From positions 52,039,325 through 52,103,324 of the forward strand of contig QCXZ01000064.1 in the NCBI GenBank assembly GCA_025024175.1: a stretch of DNA of 64,000 nucleotides, in the 5' to 3' direction. Below the pieces are notes generated by a model. That model had not been told where the DNA came from, did no database searches, and worked only from the letters and a program-made list of their open reading frames with translations. Shown piece after piece: positions 1 to 10,432 of the stretch. Numbering within the stretch: position 1 is the first letter of the stretch; the number at the start of each line of letters is the position of its first letter. The position numbers were made by a program, and so were the translations under genes. Source of the stretch: Rhyzopertha dominica (lineage: Eukaryota; Arthropoda; Insecta; Coleoptera; Bostrichidae).

Positions 1-377
1 GTGGTTAAATAGTAATTTTGAAACTTGCTCCTAGCGATAGTCCATAATAATCAATACACATCCTTTCAATCTTAATTAGGGATCTTAGGATTTTATAGAT
101 TTTACCTAATTCATTATGACTATAGAAATTACAATTACAATCTCCACAGTGAGTGTGCTATCCTGGAAGTGACATCCAAAAATCTCGTGATAAGACCACA
201 AAAAAGTGTGACAAAAAGGACAGTGTGGAAAAAGTTAAAACAAAAATTTCCATAGCAATCCATTGCACATTTGATTGTAAATGTTATATATACAATTTGC
301 TCCGTGCAAGTCTCTCGAGGTAATAACTGAAATGATCGAAGCGCTCAAGGTGGTAAGTTTTTGAAATAAGAAATAAA
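1..377. other. No gene seen; AT-rich flank
   Basis: No coding frame or repeat boundary could be supported here. The stretch immediately precedes a THAP-like relic and may be the upstream part of the same decayed transposon. Confidence 0.4.
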
Positions 378-491
378 ATGGGGAATAATGTTTGTTGTGT
401 AGTTAATTATTGCAAATATACTGGTAAAAATAGTAGTCCGAACTTTTATCAGTTTCCAGTAGCAGCTCATACAGTAAAACAACGAACATAA
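378..491 (+). pseudogene. THAP-type zinc finger relic, N-terminal fragment
   Basis: An ATG at 378 opens 37 codons. They carry a closely spaced Cys pair then another Cys (CCVVNYCKY) and, about 16 residues on, FYQFP, then a Trp codon just after an in-frame stop at 489-491. This order (C-x2-4-C, then an aromatic-FP motif, then W) is that of the THAP DNA-binding domain, which heads P-element-like transposases and many domesticated insect proteins. The frame breaks before the C-terminal zinc ligands, so no functional finger can form. A relic of a THAP-bearing transposon is the likeliest reading; no transposase core was found downstream. The fragment is short and chance similarity is possible. Confidence 0.4.
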
Positions 492-861
492 TGGATTTCT
501 CAGAAAAAAAATTAAAATATTCGATAGAAGTGTGTTTGACACATTTAGTACATATTTTTTTAGGATAGTATAGTATGTTTAAGGCATATTTATTCAAATA
601 AAAAAACCTTGAAATAAAAATAAATAAATTATGATGTATTTTCTAACATGCTGCCATGACACAATAAAATGAATTACATAAGTATAAGAATACTATATGT
701 AATAAAATATTTTAGTAAAGCATCACTGAATTTTAATAAATACGTATTTTACATACAATCTTTTGGTATTTATAAAATCAGTCCATTATTTTTATTTTTA
801 ACAACCATGTCGACACAAAGCAAACACATGGAGTCCACTAATGCCCAATGGAAACATTATA

Positions 862-2343
862 CAGGGTGTCTCTAAATTCGATGTCATAATTTCTAGTGCG
901 TATTCATGACGAAAAGTCTATATAAACATGTGTCCGAAAATGCTTCATTTTTGATATACAGAGTGTTGAAGTTAAAAACAAGATTTCGATTTCTTTTATT
1001 TTTTTACAGAACGGTTTTTTTAATCTTTACGAATTTTCGGAGAATGTTATAATAGATCACTGCTAATAATCTGGCATAAAACATTTTTTCATATCTGTAA
1101 CAGAGGCGACGTAGGGGGAGGGGCAGAAGGGTTTTCTCTTTGAAAAAAAGTTGTGTGTGAGATGTCAAAAAGCTCGTCACTATTTTCAGAAAGTGCAACA
1201 AGTAAGGTACAAAAAAGGACCTCTTATTGCATTTCGCTAGAACAAACCGCTTTCGAAAAAATCGACAAAACCTGAATTCCTGCAGGTTGGCGTAAACAGG
1301 CCAAAAATTAACCTTTTTTTATTTTCCAAAGAAATTAACGTTTATATGGCAACAATTTTTTGGAATTAATTGAACTATATCATGATAAATGGTCAGACAC
1401 AATGATTACCCCCACTAAACAGTGGCGGTATTTTGGAGGAGGCAAGAAGTCTTTTTTATAAAAAGATTGTTTCCACATTTTTTAAACCGTTTCAATACTT
1501 ATAAAGACCAGTAAAATATAAAAAAGAAAATTTAAATTAATTAATTAAATTAAACTAATTATTTTTTAAAGCTAGATATGCAACTTGCATTTGGCGTTAT
1601 TAAAAATCTTTAAAAAATGCTTTCTTAATTTTACAATGGCTTGTCTTAGCAGTATAAAAAGTAAATTTTTCTTCTTTTAATATTTTTAACTGATCTTGAT
1701 AATTTTTGAAACAATTTAAAAATGTGGAAACGATCTTTTTATAAAAAAGACTTCTTATTCCCCCTCCCCAAATTGCCGTCACTGTTTAGATATGGAGGTA
1801 ATCCTTATGTCTGATCATTTGCAATGATATAGTTCAATTAATTTCAAAAAGTTGTTGCCATATAAACGTTAATTTCTTTGGAAAATAAAAAAAAGTTAAT
1901 TTTTGGTCTATTTGCACCAACTTGTAGGAATTCATATTTTCTCGATTTTCTCCAAAACGGTTCGTTCTAGCGAAATGCAATAAGAGATCCTTTTTTATAC
2001 CTTATTTGTTGCTCTTTCTGAAAATAGTAACGAGCTTTTTGACATTTCACACAACTTTTTTTCAAAGAGAAAATCCCTCTGCCCCTCCCCTCTCTTAAAG
2101 ATATAAAAAATCTTTTATGGCAGATTATTAGCCATGATCTATTATAACATTCTGCCAAAATTTGTAAAGTTTCAAAAAACCGTTCTCTAAAAAATAAAAA
2201 ATTCGAAAATTTTTGTTTAACTTCAACACTCTGTATATCAAAAATGAAGCATTTTCGGACACATGTTTATATAAACTTTTCGTCAAAAATTCACGTCAGG
2301 AACACGCAATAGAAATTATGACATCGAATTTAGAGACACCCTG
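862..2343. mobile_element. Foldback MITE, mariner-type ends, TA target duplication
   Basis: The two ends are near-perfect inverted copies: 862 starts CAGGGTGTCTCTAAATTCG and 2343 ends with its complement, each flanked by TA (860-861 and 2344-2345). The inverted similarity runs inward almost the whole way: left arm about 862-1495, right arm about 1706-2343, with a loop of roughly 210 bases. No transposase frame is present; the short frames inside are arm sequence read in several directions. TA duplication and CAGGGTG ends are typical of Tc1/mariner-mobilised non-autonomous elements. It lies about 200 bases beyond the last odorant-receptor exon found (which ends at 2543), on its downstream side. 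Confidence 0.85.
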
Positions 2344-2542
2344 TAGTGTAATGAGTAAGTAGGCATATATTTTGTCATTCTAAAAACAACCCTAGACAAC
2401 ATAAATGCCGATATCTACCTGATAAATTATAGTTTTAATAGGTTTCTTCTTAATAATATTTTAATTTTTAATCAATTAATTTTGTCAGTAATACTATAAA
2501 AAAAAACTCTGGGTGTGCTTGTTTTTTTTTTAGGATACTTAC

Positions 2543-4621
2543 TACAGCAAACGTGTCAAATGACAAATCAAACATTTTGCCAGCCGATATGTGAATTGGC
2601 GATTTCACATGTTGCATCAGTATTGAAAGATCACGCTGGTGTTTCTTATTCAGATCAACCCAGTTGCATATATAAATAGAATCTTGAATTGTTAGGCTCT
2701 AAAATCATTTGGAGTTACGATACATGAGAAAATTTATTTAACTTACCTCATGCAACAGATTGTTCCCATAGTAACAGAGAAAAAATAATTCTGATGTGAT
2801 AGTTGTCATAAATATGAGAATCTGAATAAATGTGAAATCTTCGATTTTGGTCTGCAGTGAAAGAAGTGATTGTTTTTGGCTTTAATACTAAATTGTAATT
2901 GTTAATACTTACCACTGTCAAAATGTATGCTGAAATACAAATAACAAGGGAATTTCCAACGAATTCTACGAACAATATTGCTGTAAAGGCTGATTCGACA
3001 TCCTTTACCAACCTGAAAGGTTATTCACAAAATGCAGTGCGCCTATGTTCAAATGTACATACATAACATAATATAGGGTGCAGCAAAAGAATCTAATGTT
3101 AACGTTCATAAAAAATTGTATTTTAAATAGACAGCTTTTTATCTTAAAAAAAACAACTCTTTTTCAGGTAATTTAACATCCAATTGGTTCTGAAATGTGA
3201 TGTCAACAATAATATTTTTAAAGAGGAACCGCTGTATGTTCAGCTAGCTTAACATTATAAAAAACCTAATTTGCTCTCTTATTGGGGTTGGTGTCAGAGT
3301 ACATAAAAGTTGATTTCCTACATCTCTTATCTGAAGCATCATTCAGAAGTTATGATAAAAATATAATCAAAATTTAATGCACTGTATTGTACTTTGTATA
3401 TTTTATAAAAATTCTAATACTAATGATACTTAAACACTAATTAGATTGGAAATTGAATTACTTTATGTTACATCATAGTTAAAATTTACTATTATTAACA
3501 AAACAAAAAAATGGTAAGGTTTGGTAAATAGTAATGCAATAAAATAAGTAACATAAAAAAGAATTTCAACATTCTTCAAACTGATTATAAGGATTATTTA
3601 ATTAAATTTACACAAGATAACACAGTTTTTAGCAAGTTAACATGTATAAAGATAATATATCTCAGACAATTATAAAAACTGTGCTTCTTTAAGGCTACAT
3701 AATATATCATTTTTATATTTTAGCATGTTATAGTAATTTTGATATGCATTAAACCACTATTCGACTTAAATAAATGTACCAATATATGACAGGCAGAAAT
3801 ATAACTTTATAATATTATTAATCTCACTTTGCTACTTCCGAGTATCGTGTAGCACAATCCCTTATAATGCGGTATACTTCACCCTCATCTATAGCATCGT
3901 TCCCACAATCCTTGACTGTATTTTTCAAAATTTGTAATTGAGCAGTGGCAAAGACTATAAAACCAACAAGTAGGGAACATAAAGTTCCATTCACCAATGC
4001 ACCAAGGCATACACCTAAAGAAGGATGTAAACATATGTAATTTCCCAGTAAAATTAACTCAAAATACTTACCCAAAAATGTATAAATATATGCAATAGCA
4101 TAATAAAAGTCATTTGCCCTTGGATCAAAAGGATACCATATATTGAGTAGTGTCGGTCTTTTCTCAAAATTTGCAAAAGGGCGCATCGACCATGCCATAA
4201 CAGAGACTAGACAGATGGTCACATAGTGGTTGCCCAATTTTATATGTTTTGCTGCATCTTTTACTATGACTTCTTGTTCAGGCTTGTACAACCTAAATGT
4301 AAAGTTTTCCAAAGAGTCCATGAGAACTTGAAAGCTCTTGTGCCAAAAGATAAGTATTAGAGCTTTCAATGGGACAACTGAGAGTGCTATGTCCATAAAT
4401 GCACTGTTTGAAAAATTGTTGATGCTAAAATCATCAATGAATATCTGCTGATAATATGGTGAAATAGCAAGTGGCATATGAAAAAATGTAAAAAGAAAAC
4501 AAGTGAACATGTAGTACAAAATGCGACTGCATGTTTTTGGTTGCCACAAACCAAGAAATCTTAGATACTGTATATTCGGTTCAATGTAACTATGTAAATC
4601 CATTTTATTACTGACCGGCAT
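2543..4621 (-). CDS. Insect odorant receptor (7tm_6 family), 3' end not found
   Basis: Odorant receptors are heteromeric ligand-gated cation channels with the co-receptor Orco in the dendrites of olfactory neurons. Four minus-strand exons join in frame with GT-AG junctions: 4621-3828, 3012-2913, 2851-2747 and 2698-2543, giving about 385 residues. Exon 1 (264 codons plus 2 bases) opens MPVSNKMDLH, has FLGLW near residue 23 as in receptor N-termini, and several hydrophobic segments (about residues 35-55, 72-92, 132-150, 185-240). Exon 3 carries ELFFLCYYGNNLL, the family's conserved TM6-TM7 region. Exon 4 carries SIYICNWVDL, then SAGKMFDLSFDTF, matching the family's YxxxW and AGKFFxLSxxTF landmarks. 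Exon phases are 2, 0, 0, 0. The family normally ends with one more exon of about 15-25 residues; none was found, and a foldback transposon lies just downstream. No internal stop or frameshift is present, so the receptor could be functional. The start could also be the Met at 4603. Confidence 0.88.
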
Positions 4622-5430
4622 TTTTTAAATTCTGAATTTATATCCTGTGTTGCCATGGAAATACTTCAAAACAAAATGTAAACTGCTCCTATTAGATTCA
4701 ACTAAAACTTTTTAATTAACCACCTCAGGTAACACACATTTGTTTTAAACAGGGCACAGTAATTGAGGTATTTATAATTGAAAGTTCTGTAACTACGAAC
4801 AGTATGTTAGTTTGAATAGGTACAATAAGATATGGTATTTTAATCTCTGCTTATGCATAAATTACAAAATTTTGTCTCTGGCTACGACAGACTAAGTCTC
4901 AGGGTGCTAGTTTTTTGCTCAGGAATTGGAATGGAAATAATAAAAAAATAATTGAAAAAATCAATAGGTGCTTTACTTAATGCCAAGTGAATTATGAATT
5001 AATATTGCAGCAAAACTTTTCATTAGCGAAAAAGAATTGAAGAACTATTAACAATTGATTTATAATAATTCTGGGTCCATGTCTTATTAAACAACTACAA
5101 ATAAAGCATAACAAACCTTATGAAAAATATTTACAATAGAACTTGAATTAACCTAAGTGAAACATCAGTTTTAACTGGGTATAAATAAGACTAATAATTG
5201 TAGGTAATTTAAAAAACCATAAGATATTAATAATTATAAACAATCCTGACAAATTTTTTCAAAATTAAAAAACTGACACAATAATATGAAATCTCGAATA
5301 GTCCTAAGAGAAACAGCAGTTTTAACTTGATATAAATAAGACTAATAATTGTAAATTGTAAAGTTTTATTATTTTCTTTTTCAATTGTAAATTGAATATG
5401 TTTGTTGTATGAACTGAAAACTGTTAATAA
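4622..5430. other. Upstream flank of the receptor; no gene seen
   Basis: AT-rich sequence. A near-repeat of about 45 bases around tataaataagactaataattg occurs at about 5180 and 5332, but no element boundary could be set. No TATA box could be assigned with confidence. Confidence 0.4.
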
Positions 5431-5577
5431 TTAATTATGTTTATCAAAAGGAATTGCTAATACAATATCATCGACAAATTTAACTAGAAATGGAACTTCA
5501 AGATTTAGAGCATTTAAGCATTGTAAAACTACATCGTCCACATATTGTGTCAAAATAGGTGAATCTTTTCCACCCAT
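5431..5577 (-). pseudogene. Penelope-like reverse transcriptase fragment
   Basis: A 48-codon minus-strand frame reads MGGKDSPILTQYVDD at its start and VPFLVKFVDDIVLAIP near its end. This resembles the PLE-type reverse transcriptase stretch from the (P)MGSPLSP loop to the catalytic (Y/F)VDD box, where both Asp residues are kept. The fragment is cut off on both sides, and a Gly replaces the Pro of PMGSPLS. It is a short dead copy of the RT palm domain. It might belong to the same family as the relics near 33 and 43 kb, which retain only the endonuclease end. Confidence 0.65.
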
Positions 5578-8057
5578 TGTGTGCCAAATATTTATTTATA
5601 AAAAATGTCATTAAAATTAAAAATTGTATAATCAAATATGAATGTAAATATATCTAAAAAGATACTTAAATTAAAATTATAATGTTGTTGGATAATAATA
5701 TAATAGCGTTTTAAGGCCAGCCCTTATTTTATTCAAGGGGATAGATGGTGCCTATATTTAGTGAAGAATATTACAAACAAATAGCTTTATAGAAATTTTT
5801 GCCGTTTGTTAGTGGATAGCGTAACCATTGCATACATAGAAATTTACAATACATGAATCGTAAAATTTGCGCGATATTTTATATGTTAGGAATGAAAATA
5901 ATAATAATTTAGTAATACTGTGTGATGGTAGACATCAAGTGTTTTGGTTTTGGCCCACCTACTCTTTATAATTTTCTTTGCAATAAACTTAATCGTCTTA
6001 TTATTGAGTCAGTTTAGTAATACAGTACCTTTTGCATTATTCTACTGATATACAGCCATGAACGGCAGATTTTGTCCTCTTTTAACCATCTGTCGTGTTA
6101 TATTAATTAGCTTCTAGCTTCTAGTTGACAGCTGTAGGAGTATAATATACAGCCAAAAGGGGTTCTGGGCGCTGTCGTTGATAATGTACAGAAGTTTCTT
6201 ATATTGACAGGATTTGAAGTAAATACTAATCACCGCTTGATGAAAGCATATTTCAGTAGATAAAAAATTATCTCATAATCGGTAAATTCAAATTAACTGA
6301 AATTTCTAGTAAAAACTGCATATGAGTACATAAATGATCATTTGAATCATTCTGCACGCAAACAATAAAATAAGCTTGTTTAAAAAAATTGTTGAAATTA
6401 CTCAAAACTAAATTTAAAAATTATATTATTTACAGGAAGTCATCTCCTTATTATAGCATACATGCATACCAAATTTCGTTACGACTGAATCATTCTGAAT
6501 TTTGAGTTTTTCGCAAAACGCTAAAGACTCACTGTAAACTGACTGTAATAAATGGAATAGCTATTAAATATATATTTTTCAATTTGATAACATACATAAC
6601 ATATAGATGCAGGCCTTAGTAATTTTTTATGGAATATCATGACAGAAATATATATTTTGCTTTTGACTGCTAGTTGTATATGGTGACTATATAAATAAGA
6701 AGCTGGTTGGGTGGAACTCTTGTGTGTTTTAGCAATTAATAAACAAATATTTGCAATTGTAGAGAGCAATTTATTAAAACAAGAACATATAGCTTGTTAC
6801 ATACATAAAATATCACATTCACTATAAGGCAAGATAAGACAAGTGTTAGAAGCTTTGGTCCATAGATTTGCTGAGCATGACAAGGCACTAAACACCAAAA
6901 ATTAATGAGAGTTATGTATATAGTAAAGAATTTATACTATGATGAAATAGAAATGTTGGAATCAATATTGACAAAATAAAAGAGCAATAGGCAAGTGTAA
7001 AAATGTTCAGCAAAATCTTTAGTGTTAGTATTACTAAAAATAAAGGCACTACTTTATAAAAAAAACAACAATAGTATATTAGCACCTTAAACAAATATTA
7101 TACATATGGAAGATTTATTAAAATAAGAGGTAGATCTTTTTTAAGTATAGAAATTTGTACTTCTTTAAACAGTGTAATATTTAGAAGTTTGTTAGGTNCA
7201 TAAAGAAAACAGCAGTATGACAGATAGCAATGCTAGATGCTTCATTCTCTTGTACCAATGTACAATGTGTTTCCATTAAAGGAAGCTACTTGTCTATTTT
7301 TTATTTTTTAATGGTTTGTAACTATGCAACAACATGTTTATAAATCATATCCTTTTAACCCTTTTTTTTTCATCGTACTAGGCATATAAGTGTAATGAAC
7401 AATAAAGATTTGAAAGAAGACAAAAGTTTAGTGAAATGAAATTGTACTAATGTTGAAACCAAAAATGAAATCACTTAAATCACTACATATTTGCATATTT
7501 AGTTTAAATATATAGGTATAGCAAGTATAAATGTAAATGAAAGTTTTTAGAATTAATGTAAAGAGTTGTTATAAAAATTCGGTTTGTAAGGTTACTTTAT
7601 AAAAGGAAGCACTGGTGTTCCTTTTTGGAGTATTTTTGTAAAACAAGAACTTTTACTTGTTAGTGTAAAATTTATATAGTCTGTAAAGTGAATACGAAAA
7701 ACAACAGACAAGAGTTGTGACATTCAAAATTAGTAGCTATTGATTTTTAATGAAGAAAAAGATTTTTAGTCTAATTGAAGATATGATGTTAAGGCATTTT
7801 GTCTTTTGCTTTTTTGCCTTCAGGACACCTCTTTAAAAATTTTACGATTTTCATCGTTATAAATGCTATTAATGTAGAGCACCTGTCCTTTCTGTGCGTG
7901 ACTTGCTTTTAAATCTGGGAATTTGCCCCTTTCAGACAGTTCCCCTTCAAATTAAATGTTATAGAGATTTGTGATCACCTTTTTATATTTTTTATATTTG
8001 ATGTGAATCGCAAGAATCAAGTCCCTTCAGCACTTCCCTTTAGACATTTAGGGTGAG
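5578..8057. other. AT-rich intergenic stretch, no gene seen
   Basis: No frame, splice-consistent exon or terminal inverted repeat could be supported. The short frames are low-complexity and compositionally like the AT-rich background. One n lies at about 7198. Confidence 0.5.
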
Positions 8058-8091
8058 CTGATGACGATCTCTTGATAAGATCGAAACAAGT
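8058..8091 (+). ncRNA. Hammerhead ribozyme core, solitary
   Basis: CTGATGA (8058-8064) is followed by a perfect 5-bp stem II, GATCT (8066-8070) and AGATC (8078-8082), with a 7-base loop, then GAAAC (8083-8087). All invariant core bases of the hammerhead consensus CUGANGA...GAAA are present. Stem III would be AC/GT around AA with U at the cleavage position. Stem I is weak: TTAG at 8047-8050 could pair with CTAA at 8093-8096 only across a bulge. No reverse transcriptase or endonuclease frame adjoins it, so it is either the end of a non-autonomous PLE or retrozyme, or a lone remnant. Confidence 0.5.
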
Positions 8092-9110
8092 TCTAACATA
8101 TCTCCAATAAAGTGCAATTAGACTAAAAAACTGATTTGTTCGTGAATCCAATATTGCACATAAATTATGGATCAACTCTTCATATTAATTTTTTAGGTGT
8201 ATAAATAGTAGTGCGGCTATTTGAAAAAGATGGAAAATCAGGTTGATTTAACTCGTTCCCAAAATACAGGTCACTATACATACAACCAATGGGTTTAAAA
8301 CTGCTACATATAAATAAATTAGCACTCTAACACAAAAATTACAATATGTAGTAAACCTCTTATGTTTGATTTTAAAAATATTCATGCTAAATGCAGTGAG
8401 GGAATCTCTGAATATACCAACAGCATAGGTGAAATTTTATTTAAATTATGATTTTGGTAATTAATATGGTTAACAAACTGTTTTGTAGAGGCTGGGTGAT
8501 TGAGTGAGGACAACATTGAAAAGTTTGATGAAGAGGACATTGTTATTCTTGCAGACCGATTAAAAGAAGTCTGTTAAAATTTTTTTCTTCTGGGCTGTTA
8601 TGCTACAAACGTTTCACTGTTCTTCCCTGGCAGCACCTTCAATAGTAGTAGTAGAACAGATTCAACACCAGCTGTGAAGGACTAAAGAACAGTACTGTTT
8701 ATAGAAAGGCCCACTAAACATCATACAGTGTCAGAAATATCCAATGATAATTATATTATAATGGCACAATGCGAGAAGTGATATTGAAAGTGATTATGAA
8801 GCTGTTCTACTGGTTCCTATGATGCTATGGAATGCACTGAAATGGTAAAATAATTGCACTTTGAATCTATAGTCAAGCATTTAGTGACAATAGTTATATT
8901 ACGATGTGCTTTATGGCAATAACAATTGCATCACACTATGTTAGTCAGATAATATTGTAAGCAATATGTAAATATTTATATTAATATTGATGGTTAAATG
9001 TATTTTGTTAATAATGAATGCATTTTGGACGACATAGATCTATTGCTTTTATATATAAATAATTGCTCATTTACAGGTTTCTAACCTGAGTTTTGCTATT
9101 CATCAATCAA

Positions 9111-9894
9111 TTAGGCATTTCAGTATTACGTCACAGTCCCTTTAAAAATGGAGGCTGTTGGCACACAAAGCCATTGTTTACATGGAGTTCTTACAGGAGA
9201 CAAACTTTAAGATTTTTTTATGTATGTTCGGGGCTGAAATTAGTAGCGTACTGCATATATTTAGGTTTGTCATGACTAGCTAGATATACCTGTGTAATTT
9301 TAATGCAATATTCGGCGTAATAAACGAGAAAAAGATTGTTGAAGGTGACGTTGAACTTCCCGTTGGCTGGTTAACACACTCCCTGTCCCTGTATTTACAT
9401 CGAAAATGTTTTGTGTTTTGTCAGTTGTCAGAAATAAAAACAAGATGGTTGCTGTATGCTGTTATTTGTTGTGATTGTTGTTTTGATTCGTACTGCACAA
9501 AACACACTGAACAAGTTATTATATCATGGTTACATATAATACGCCGTATCTACTAATATAAACAATAGTTTCAGTGCAATGGATCTAGTTTAATATAGAC
9601 TATATGATGATTACGTGTTTTATACTCGCCTCAAAGTACAACAACTGTCTTTATTCACACTCTTTTTCACTAATGACAGCGTATATTGCACTAAAATTAT
9701 ATACATATATCCAACTAACCATAACGAATTTAAATATAGGAATTAGCTTAAAATTTCGTGTCGCAAAATACTGAAATAAATTTGTTTAAAAGTGTAAAGC
9801 TTTCTCCCATAAGAGCTCAATGTAAACACTAGCTTTGTGTGCCAACAGCCGCAATTTTTAAAGGGACTGAGGTCACGTGTTCTGAAATGCCTAA
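9111..9894. mobile_element. MITE with about 100-bp terminal inverted repeats
   Basis: The left end (TTAGGCATTTCAGTATTACG) and the complement of the right end (TTAGGCATTTCAGAACACGTG) match, and the match continues inward for about 100 bases. Shared inner segments include AGTCCCTTTAAAAAT and GCTGTTGGCACACAAAGC. The roughly 580-base middle has no transposase frame. No clear target duplication could be read, so the superfamily is open. Confidence 0.7.
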
Positions 9895-10432
9895 TGCAAC
9901 GATTATGTTCAAGTTACTAGCAAAAAAGGGTTAGATATAAAATTCTGCTTCTACTGTTTCTTCAGTCCTAACCACTTTCACAAAATTTAATAAAAATGTA
10001 TAATTAAATGCAGAATCCATATTGCATTCTTGAACACAGATAAGGTACCAAACTATTAGCGAAAGAATATAAAATCCTATAGATATTAAAGCATGTGTTA
10101 GCACCATAACAGTATTGCAATTTATTTAACTAGTATGTGTGCAATGAACTCTTGTAATGTATTTTCAGTGAACTTATATAGGTTTCAGTATTTAAAATAA
10201 AGTGAAAAAGTTTTAGAAAATAAAATATTACCTATACAGAGTTTTGCCACATAACAACTACAAAAAAATTAATCCAATATTGTCAGCAGAAGTTGTTTCC
10301 AGTTTGATATTACCCGTTATTTTATGAGTTACTTAATAGCAATTTCTGCAGACTTGTGAAAAATCAAGTTATGGCTAAAAATTACAATCTGAAGAATTCC
10401 CTAAGCGCATTTCCGAAGCTCAGCCAATAAAA

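Noticed and set aside
664..735. Candidate last exon of the odorant receptor: minus-strand frame reading ALLKYFITYSILILM after an acceptor-like TTCAG
   Set aside because: It looks receptor-like at first sight, but the exon phase does not match exon 4 (phase 0 needed), and it lies beyond the foldback element.
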